Source: Acanthosoma haemorrhoidale
Taxonomy: Eukaryota > Arthropoda > Insecta > Hemiptera > Acanthosomatidae
Length of the DNA stretch: 64,000 nucleotides
Assembly (NCBI GenBank): GCA_930367205.1
Contig: OV884009.1
Location: forward strand, 87,441,189-87,505,188
Direction of reading: 5' to 3'
In this document: in pieces, positions 56,966 to 64,000 of the stretch
Numbering within the stretch: the first letter of the stretch is position 1
Layout of the letters: the number at the start of each line of letters is the position of its first letter
Translations under genes and position numbers: made by a program
The notes under the pieces: generated by a model
Told to the model about the DNA's origin: nothing
Seen by the model: the letters and a program-made list of their open reading frames with translations, nothing else
Database searches by the model: none

Positions 56966-57715
56966 GGTGCACTAAATCTCCAATTTCCTTCAACAGCCCA
57001 AATTTCTCGATCCTTTCCAATCTGGTTTTCGTCCCAATTATTCTTCTACACAATCTGCACTACCTAGATCACTAGTACAATTCATGTCACTATTGATCTA
57101 CAAAAACTAACGGTTCTAGTTCTCCTAGATTTCTCATAAGTGTTTGATACCATAGACCACTCAATCCTTGTTTCCAAGTTAAAATCATTAACCTTCTAAA
57201 TAAATAGCTCTGTCAGCTTCGATTTCAATCATTTATCTCAAACCATTCACAAGTAGTTACTATCCTTAATCAACCCCTTCTGGCTTCCCTGACTTTCCAC
57301 GGACATAGCCCATGGATTGATCATTTCTCACCTTCTTTGTAGTTGTTACTTAATTGATCTCCCTAACTCTATTCGCCATTGTTCCCATCACCTTTATGCT
57401 GACGACTCTTAAATCTATCTATCCTTCCTCCCTCCGATTTATTTGTTGTGTTTACCAAGATTCAGAGTGACCTAGATCAGATCTGTGCCTGATCAAACCT
57501 GAATACACTAAGGTTAAATGCAGCAAAAACCCAGACCAAACCCTCTCCTGGAACCAACATATCTCCCTAACTTTCCGTTGGTCAATAGGTACCCTTAACC
57601 TATTCTGTCCCTCTTGCCATCTGTTCCTCCAGCCCACACGTCAAAACTCCTTGTATCCTCCCTCATTTTCCCGCACTATGACTATGGCTGTGTGTCGTTA
57701 AGGATTCTCTTGGTG
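56966..57715 (+). mobile_element. Non-LTR RT fragment, plus-strand half
   Basis: In plus sense the blocks are FQSGFRPNYSSTQSAL near 57020, VFDTIDHSILVSKLKSL near 57150 (motif A), AHGLIISHL near 57310 (motif B, decayed), HHLYADDS near 57400 (motif C) and LDQICA with LRLNAAKTQTKP near 57520 (thumb). A LFPHYDYGC-like block lies near 57680, then an ATT microsatellite at 57743-57757. Several stops break it. It points away from its minus-strand neighbour. Confidence 0.75.
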
Positions 57716-57929
57716 GTACTCGAAGACTGGTTGAAGGGAATCATTATTATTATTATAGAATCGTTATTCTATTCTTCTTTCTTCTTCCACCACATGCCAA
57801 ACATTCTTCAAGATTGAAAATACAATGGTATTCCATACCCAAAATCTCAAACTATTAGCCATACCTGCCTGTGATTCGGTTTGGATGTTTCTTCTCGTCC
57901 CTTGTAACTCCAAGGCTCACTGCTTCACT

Positions 57930-58610
57930 TAGAAAGATTAGAGAAGAAAGAGTAAAGGCATTGCTAAGCAAGTAAACTGATGTTTGTCATCACAAGATAT
58001 TGTTTTCAGATGAAAAAAATTTCAACATTGAAGAAAAATTTAATTGTCAGAATGACAAAGTGTATGCACACAACTCCCAGGAAGGTCAAGTGAAGATTAG
58101 AAGGTTGGAATGAGCCCACCATCATCATTAGGTATAGTTTGGTGGGGGGTACACTTTGATTGTACCACAAAACTCCATTTTTGCGAACATGGCATCAAAA
58201 GGAACTACAAGGAAGATATTCTGGAGTGCATAGTGAAGCATTCAGGTGCTTCTCTATGCTGGATAACACTAGGTTTTCTAGCAAGATTCAGCCCCTGAAC
58301 ATAAGGATTGACCAACTTGGTGTTGGTTGGAGGAGAAGATCCCTGAGTTCATTAAGGCTTTTGACTGGCCCTTGACCAGCCCCGTTTCAAACCCTCTGGA
58401 TTTCCAACTTTGATCACATCTGGAGTTAATGGCTTACCACAGGGGACACACTAGTTTGGAGAGCCTGAAAAATGAAATCAGTTGACAATTTTCCACAAGA
58501 AGTACTGTGTACTGCAATAGACGACTGGCCCCGCAGACGACAAGCCTGTGGGCCAGAGGTGGCCATTTTGAACAATTTAATCATTAAGTAAGATGTGTTA
58601 TAAAAATAAA
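57930..58610 (+). pseudogene. IS630-Tc1-mariner transposase pseudogene (maT/DD37D-like)
   Basis: Plus-strand blocks in order are KIREERVKALLSK near 57940, ILFSDEKNFNIEEKFNCQND near 58010 (SDEK holds the first catalytic Asp), VWFGGG near 58140 (VMVW.G block), a QDSAPEHK remnant near 58290 (second Asp), FDWPLTSPVSNPLDF near 58370 (WP.SPDLNPLDY block, third Asp mutated) and RRLAPQTTSLWARGGHFE near 58550, the ARGGHFE end being characteristic of this lineage. Frames are broken by stops. Confidence 0.8.
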
Positions 58611-58639
58611 TTTCACTGTCAAAATTCAATCTGTGTTTG

Positions 58640-59025
58640 ATTTTTCCAAATTGTTCCTTCTAACAGAACTTATGGCAAGACTAGTCTGTACTATACACAA
58701 CTATATAGCTTGTATACTACTTTTTTTGTTTTGTATTAATTTAATGTCTAATTGTATTGTACAGACTTCTGCAAATTTTGTTTTTGTTTCTTATATGTGA
58801 ATCCATCTAAGACTATATATTATTTACTAAATGCAGTTAAGCAATATTTTATTTTATTTTATAATTTTTTTTATAATATGATAGTTATTTTTATTTGTCA
58901 GATATTTTTTTTATCTGAACATTATATAATAATTTATATAATAAATTTTTTTTTATAATCTATTTTGTTCATTGGGGGCCTTTGTCCCTGAGTAAAATTT
59001 TTGTTCTATTCTATTCTAAACAATA
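58640..59025 (+). repeat. 3' tail of a non-LTR element
   Basis: The AT-rich segment ends GGGGGCCTTTGTCCCTGAGT, then AAAATTTTT and a TTCTA-type repeat. It matches, in opposite orientation, the 3' end of the relic at 3060-5440. It follows the DDE relic, so it is either an independent 5'-truncated insertion or the end of the plus-strand RT fragment split by the DDE element. Confidence 0.6.
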
Positions 59026-59699
59026 TATGATCCCAACAATTTATTTTTCTCCCATATAATACCCACTGAATTAATTTCCACGATCATAAAATCCCACATC
59101 CAATCTATAAGCCATTATGGTATCCCAGTCAATCTCATTAAGCTCAGCATAACTAGGTTTTTTCATTCCGTACTAATTTAAGTCCAAATCAATTACCATA
59201 AACTGCAAATTCTTTGCCTACCCTCTCCAGACCTAGCTAATTTTTATGGTAAGTCCTGACCCATCCAAATCTCCTTATCTGTCAATCTTATCAGTCTGAT
59301 TCTAGGTCAATCAATAACCTGGAATGAACATTACTACGGTCCGTTTTCCAAGAGAATGCCTATCCACAACATTGCACGACTATCCAACATTCCCCTACTT
59401 CTTACCCCCACCCGCCTTACTAACTCATTGTGTACCGACGTCACTTATCTTTGAACTTGTGACAAATTTCTATGGCATTCTCTTTGCGAACAAACTGTAG
59501 AGATTCCATATCCACCCTAAAACTATTTGACCGCTACCTTTATCTCCTTCCATAGCTGTTGACCTAGATTTTTTAACATTTTTGGAATTATTAGAGGATT
59601 TATGTCCCAGGATAAAGTTTACTTTTTCATTCATTTTATAATTGCATTTATATCATATAATTATAATTTTACTGCATGATGTTATCAAAATTGTTTTAG

Positions 59700-59824
59700 A
59701 CAAAAGCACTATTGCTTCTCTGAAAGATGCTATTGATAAATTGCAAAAAGAAAAGGATGATTTGATTTATGAGAATAGTGATCTATCTTCTAAATTTAAC
59801 AGTGTTTCCAAGGATAAGGAAGAG
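59700..59824 (+). CDS. Kinectin/RRBP1-like, exon 5 (coiled coil)
   Basis: The exon encodes DKSTIASLKDAIDKLQKEKD, then LIYENSDLSSKFNSVSKDKEE. Its first two bases complete an Asp codon with exon 4. Leu/Ile/Leu at heptad-like spacing and the high Lys/Glu/Asp content indicate a coiled coil. It ends in phase 0 at GAG|GTATGC. Confidence 0.83.
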
Positions 59825-62800
59825 GTATGCACTAGTATGAATATATATTGTGTGCTTATGTTTAATTGTATTGTAGTTTTATAAATATCTTGTCATTATA
59901 TATTACATATTATTTATGTCACTAATTTTTAATTCATTGTTTATATAAGTATTAACTTATTTGGTTAAGATTCTTATTTTTAATATTTCCTAAATAATGC
60001 TGGTCTAAGATATGTATAAAAACTGTTTTTCCTGTATACTGCCTTTAAAATACTTCTAACTTTAGTTTGCTATTAATTTGAGAAACATGCATTTTTTTCT
60101 GTATCAGGTGTTAGCATGTCTGGTTAACAGAACTACTTGTAATCAAAAACATTGCATGTCACCCCTACTAATATGCTAAGTGGAAAGCTAAATCCAAGGG
60201 GTTCAAAAGAGATAAAGGAAGGCACTATTCATTAAAAAAATTATTTTTTTTTGAATAATATAATATAATACAAATATTATGTATGATCTACTATCGGTAT
60301 AAAATAAAATAAAAACTTGTAGAAAGATAGGAATCTGATATATTCACAAAATATGTCATTTATTGAGGATAAGAAGGTCGAAAGTAGGAAAACAAGGTTT
60401 TGGTTGGTGAAACTGGTGTAGGGATGTCAGTAATTCTAAGAATTAGAAAACACATTATTTGATTTGTCCAGATTCCAAATAAACTTTGAAATTTTCAAAA
60501 AAAAACTTTTAAAAATATTTATTCTCTCCTTTATTTATTTTTTTATTCAAAATAATTTACAAAGTTTAACATACTTTGCTTTTAGTGTTAAACTGACTAC
60601 TAATTTTTAATAATAAGTTCCTCATCAAAAATTTCTTATTCTTTGGTAAATTTGATAATTTATTTTATTAGGGTATGGTTGAGGTTCCTATAAGATTGTG
60701 TTTGCTATTCTCAAATGGCAGGTTTTGCATTGATTTAAAAAAAAAAATGGATTTCTTTAACTGGTTGAGTGCCACATAGAATTTAAAATAATTATTTATC
60801 TTGTGAAATACATAAATATTTTTGATTATATATTCATGTAATGTTGATTAAATATATATACATTCGAAACAATATAGACAAAAGTAAATGCTCGCACATG
60901 TTTCTGCTACGGTTCTGGTATCTTGTACTCCTTTGGGCCATAGCGGCCTCCCTTGAACACGTCCAAATATAAAGTTTTCTCGATATATGTTGTTTTTACT
61001 GAAAGTTTTTTCTTATTATTTTATGAATTGGGGTTTTGGTGCATGAATCAGAAGAAATAAATAAATGACGAAAGATAAGCACAATGCTTAGTTATATTTG
61101 TAAAGACTTATTTTGAACAATTATTTTGTCATAGGCTTATTCATTTTCAAGTGATTCTTGTTTTTTACCATTAAAACAATATGTCTTCCTCAGAATTAAT
61201 ATTTATATATTGTCTAACAATTCATATAAAAAACAAAAATTTGATGTAATCTTAACAGCCCTATGATGTGTATCTATATATGTTTAATTTTATAATTATA
61301 ATTAATAACATTTAACTAAATGAAGAATTGTCATTATATATCTAAGGCGATAAATGATAGAAGGATTGGGAAGAACATGGCAGAAGAGAATCCTCTGGGT
61401 CATAGATTAATTATTGATTGGCTAGAGTGTCAGTTGATACATGTAAGTAGTTTAGTTGTTCTGTAGACTCAATAGATTGCAGTTGTATTATAACTCAAGT
61501 GAGTGTAGTTCTAAATGAGGAGATAGGAAGTAATAGTATTGAGATCATTGGTATGTTAATGTGTGCAGTTATAACAAAATCGGAAGTAATTGGGTTTCGG
61601 TGGCATAACAATAACATCTAAGTGTTTTAAAAATGAAGGAAAACCAAGATATATGTAATTATATAACCATGATAATATATATATATTTATTATTATTATT
61701 AAATAAAAGGGAATTTTCATAAAATCTTCGATTTTTTTTTCTTAAATAGGGTTTATTTTCACAAATTCTTAACAACAAACAATATACAATGCTCTAATTT
61801 TATTTCCAACCTATGTGCTTTGGCAATGTCTTTTAAATTACTAATTGTTATTTACTAGCTTCAATACTAATTAATTTGGATCCATTAAAAGCAGTTTAAC
61901 TTGCATAAACTACAATCTTCTAGTGGTGGTTCCTGGTTCTTATAAATGAGCTATATGGGCTAGCTGGGTCAAACATGGAATACTTGCAACATGTGATTCT
62001 TTTAAAGTAACCTGAACTATCTCCACCTAAACAGGTCAGTCCTCCTTCAGTGTAACATCTTTAAGGTGTTCTTTGTGTGTGTTCCTCTGATATCTGACTG
62101 TGATTTTTCCTGGGGATTTACCCTAGGGCTTATTTCTCTGTACTTTTGAAAATAACACAAACATGCTTTCAACCCTGGATTCAAATTAAAATAAAATTTA
62201 CTCTATTTTAATTAAATCTAACTGTTTAAAATGTTGTTGCAAAGTTTTTGTATGTTATTTCTCAATTTGTTTGGAAAGTGTTGTTTTCAGGACTTCCCTC
62301 CCCCTTTGATCTGAATGCTTCCCGTCATCATGAAACCCACCCGTTTCTCTTGCAACTTGCTAAAACTCTTAGGGTATTCCCCCTGATATAACACTTGAAC
62401 AAGAAGTTTTCTTGTGTATTTAGGTCAAGGATTAAGGTTGATAAGTGACTTCCTAGAATTTCAGCGTCGTCCACCAACTACTGTGGTGATCTCAGTCAGT
62501 CTTAACCCTGATTGAGGTGTTATGTCACGAATTTCCATTTAATAACCAGATAAAAATTATAATTTTAGAACAACATTTATACTCATTCTAAATAAACATT
62601 AAAACTCCATATCCAAGTTTCTTTATATTTGAAACAGAAATAAATAAAAACAAAACAACGAAACTCATATATTTTAGAATCCCTGGAGCCATAGTGTTAA
62701 CACTTCCTGGGAAGAAACCATTTACTAGCTAGCATGGGTTGGTAAGATCAGATCAAAGGGATTGTATTTCGGTGTCCGTTGCCGTGCTTAACCTTAATTT

Positions 62801-62855
62801 ATAGATATCAATTATTTTATTTATGAATATTAATATTCAATTGTTTTTTCTGTAG
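59825..62855 (+). other. Intron of kinectin-like gene, no gene
   Basis: This 3-kb AT-rich intron has poly-A/T tracts and small TA and ATT microsatellites near 61674-61705. No coding frame or transposon motif is recognised. It ends TTTTTTCTGTAG. Confidence 0.7.
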
Positions 62856-62930
62856 TTGCAAGAACAACTTAGCCAAGAATTAACTAAAGTAAAACACTTA
62901 ACAAAACAAGATAATGATCAACAACATGAA
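62856..62930 (+). CDS. Kinectin/RRBP1-like, exon 6 (coiled coil), last in window
   Basis: This is a 75-nt, 25-codon exon, LQEQLSQELTKVKHLTKQDN and DQQHE, phase 0 at both ends, with a GTAAGT donor. Leucines are spaced as in a coiled coil. The protein continues beyond the window, since family members run to many hundreds of residues. Such small in-phase exons are easily missed by gene predictors. Confidence 0.8.
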
Positions 62931-64000
62931 GTAAGTATAGCACAATGAAGGAAACTGCTAGTTGTAATATAATCAAATTACTACTCTCTTATCATTGTGA
63001 TTATTTTTAATTTTGTCTTACTAAAAGAGTCGGTGATTAACAATTCACTGAAAAAAATAAGTTAAAGGGTTCTTACAATAGCATATTTTTTAATGTCTTT
63101 TATAGCCTTTTTGACTTAATACCTTTAGGCTTACTGAAATGTAGAAGTTTGATCCATTTTTAATTTGGAACCAGTCAAACAAGATGCTAATCTACACTGG
63201 TGGGTTTCGTCCAATATAAGATGTGTTCCTTCTTACCCAGGGAATCATAGTACTGGTAAGCACAAGGAGAGCAGATGCCTATCTTACATGCTTACCTGAC
63301 TGTATTCCTAAGACAGCAATTACTGACTCTCATCATATAACTATAATTATAATAATAGTATTATATCTCCATCATCTTCTCAGGCTTATACAGCAGAATC
63401 AAACATTATTATCCATGCCGTTCTAAGCTATGAAGATATATAAGCATCTTGAACTACTTAACAAATTGCTGTACATATTTTTAGTAGAAGTAATCAGTCA
63501 AATGTTTTGTACACCAACCAACCTGATTATGGAAATTGATTATTTAATGTTTGCTCAAGAAAACCGCTTTGCCTAATGATTTTGCAACGTAAATTTAACA
63601 TAATTTGCAGGCAAGAAACAGGATTTCTTAAACCAGTGAACAAGTTCAATTATTGACCTCTATGTCATTAAAGAAGAAAATAAAGAAATTATACAGATAA
63701 ATCAATAAGTTGTTTCAAGAACACATTCTTACTACACTTTTTTCACTTCTTCTTGATTATTGACAGAGTTAATTGAACTTGATCACTTTTTCTAGAAATT
63801 CCTGTCTCCTGTTATGAGAGCTAGTTTGCCATTGTTAAGGCATAATATTAAAATATTTTCTTATTTAAATTAGAAATATGTGGTATAGCTAATAATAGTG
63901 GGACTTTAACAAAAAAATTTGTTAACATAAAATCTTATGTATAGTCCTCATTGAGAGATAATAAGGAAATGGAAGAGTCAAGATTTGAAAGATAGGAGAT
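62931..64000 (+). other. Start of the next kinectin-like intron, no gene
   Basis: AT-rich. I see nothing beyond a weak unassigned patch at 63180-63430 that is slightly richer in GC. Confidence 0.6.

Larger units (their letters stand above)
54843..59699 (+). other. Intron of kinectin-like gene with nested relics
   Basis: 54850-56190 is AT-rich and I see no gene in it. 56200-57715 holds head-to-head RT fragments, about 57930-58610 a DDE transposase relic, and about 58640-59025 a non-LTR 3' tail. 59030-59699 is unassigned. The intron ends with a TTGTTTTAG acceptor. Confidence 0.75.

Overview
The window is AT-rich animal DNA, most likely from an insect. It has split genes with good GT-AG introns, long low-complexity noncoding stretches, and a dense load of arthropod-type transposons (mariner, Tc1, pogo, Jockey/CR1-like non-LTR and Ty3/Gypsy LTR elements). 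There is no bacterial operon structure and I cannot name the species.

Two host genes lie on the + strand. (1) At 1359-9044 are the last three coding exons of syndapin/PACSIN, a membrane-bending endocytic adaptor. They carry the NPF linker and the C-terminal SH3 domain; the F-BAR half lies upstream of the window. (2) From 43699 to beyond the right edge are six exons of a kinectin / ribosome-binding-protein-1-like ER membrane protein: N-terminal membrane anchor, lysine-rich segment, then small coiled-coil exons. All exon phases in both genes join correctly, which supports the models.

Almost everything else is transposon. 3060-8045: a non-LTR relic and a dead mariner inside the syndapin intron. 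13165-13410: the C-terminal scrap of another non-LTR element. 17247-17540 and 19518-19815: two copies of an unknown 295-bp repeat. 19985-24670: two minus-strand Jockey-like elements. 24672-26935: a plus-strand Gypsy LTR-gag-protease fragment (Gypsy-A). 27826-32303: a minus-strand Gypsy with both LTRs (Gypsy-B). It abuts a related plus-strand LTR-gag fragment (Gypsy-C, 32314 to about 33180). 33180-41004: a non-LTR tail, Tc1, mariner and RT relics. 43180-43465: a foldback. 44797-49500: a very young Gypsy (Gypsy-D) antisense in the kinectin-like gene's intron. 52979-53529: a pogo-like non-autonomous element. 56200-59025: head-to-head RT fragments, a DD37D-type transposase relic and a non-LTR 3' tail.

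I found no RNA genes, no CRISPR and no clearly new biological system. The observations most worth checking are Gypsy-D (LTRs identical apart from one 63-bp indel, a 20-nt leader without a normal tRNA primer site, a +1 gag/pol overlap, one frameshift), the back-to-back related Gypsy-B/Gypsy-C pair on a TATATA target, and the unnamed direct-repeat and foldback families.
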